From Actinomycetota bacterium (GTDB taxonomy: Bacteria; Actinomycetota; Humimicrobiia; Humimicrobiales; Humimicrobiaceae), in the NCBI GenBank assembly GCA_023379515.1, contig JAMCQQ010000474.1, forward strand, positions 1-5,302: DNA of 5,302 bases, written 5' to 3'. The position numbers and the translations under genes are program-made. This document shows, piece after piece, positions 5,097 through 5,302 of the stretch. The notes under the pieces were generated by a model. It ran no database searches and had not been told where the DNA came from. It saw nothing but the letters and a program-made list of their open reading frames with translations. Position 1 is the stretch's first letter; every line of letters begins with the position of its first letter.

Positions 5097-5302
5097 AAAT
5101 GAAATATCTTTAATGAAACAGGCGGCAAAAATAAGCGAGAAAGCCCTGGATGAAATTCTGGGAAAAATAAAACCTGGTCTCACCGAAAAAGAAGTTGTGG
5201 GAATGGCTCTGGAGGCGCTCTACAGGAACGGAGCAGAATGTGAAGCCTATCCTCAGTATGTATTTAGCGGCATAAATTCAAAAAATCCTATTAACCGAAG
5301 CA
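5092..5302 (+). pseudogene. Second M24-family protein, pita-bread domain in shifted frame (cut by window edge)
   Basis: The continuation of the second M24 gene reads from AGT at 5092 to the window end without a stop. It begins SENEISLMKQAAKISEKALDE and goes on to the family's PGLTEKEV (PG-x-TE-x-EV) pattern. It then reaches a YVFSGINSKNPINRS segment, the family's strand just before the first metal-ligand Asp. The metal ligands themselves lie beyond the window, so whether this paralog is catalytically intact cannot be judged. If the frameshift is real, an internal ATG at 5113 could start a domain-only product, but it has no Shine-Dalgarno sequence. Composition here (about 43-48% GC over 5161-5280) is higher than in the upstream operon genes. 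Confidence 0.8.

Overview
The window looks like a piece of a low-GC bacterial chromosome. Strong AAGGAGG-type ribosome binding sites, a TTG start and a LacI-type regulator point to an anaerobe of Firmicutes/Clostridia type or a similar lineage such as Atribacterota or Thermotogae. I cannot fix the taxon from sequence alone. Three blocks can be read.

(1) Positions 1-616, minus strand. This holds the N-terminal 146 codons of an FTR1-family iron permease (cut by the window edge) and its upstream region. The predicted promoter is overlapped by two interlocked palindromes resembling a DtxR-type metal-dependent repressor site. The permease is visibly GC-richer than the genes that follow.

(2) Positions 617-1914. 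A 400-residue URO-D/MtaA-like protein (probable zinc/corrinoid-type methyltransferase, not HemE) is read leftward. A 95-bp intergenic region separates it from a LacI-family gene read rightward. This region holds a near-perfect 16-bp CG-centred palindrome that is probably the LacI protein's own operator. It lies at the start point of the leftward promoter and over the -35 of the rightward one, so one repressor could control both sides.

(3) Positions 1915-5302, plus strand, an apparent operon. The order is LacI regulator; a stand-alone ASRT-family protein (PF07100, the soluble transducer family of Anabaena sensory rhodopsin); an M24 'pita-bread' protein whose metal ligands are largely replaced; and a second, paralogous M24 gene. 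The second M24 gene is interrupted by an apparent one-base insertion in an A5 run and then leaves the window.

Together, blocks 2 and 3 look like a substrate-inducible catabolic module. It combines a small-molecule-sensing repressor, a small ligand-binding-like protein, two creatinase/prolidase-fold proteins and a methyltransferase-like enzyme. The substrate cannot be read from the sequence. A methylated nitrogen compound is a reasonable but unproven guess. No RNA genes, insertion sequences, CRISPR arrays or strong intrinsic terminators were found.
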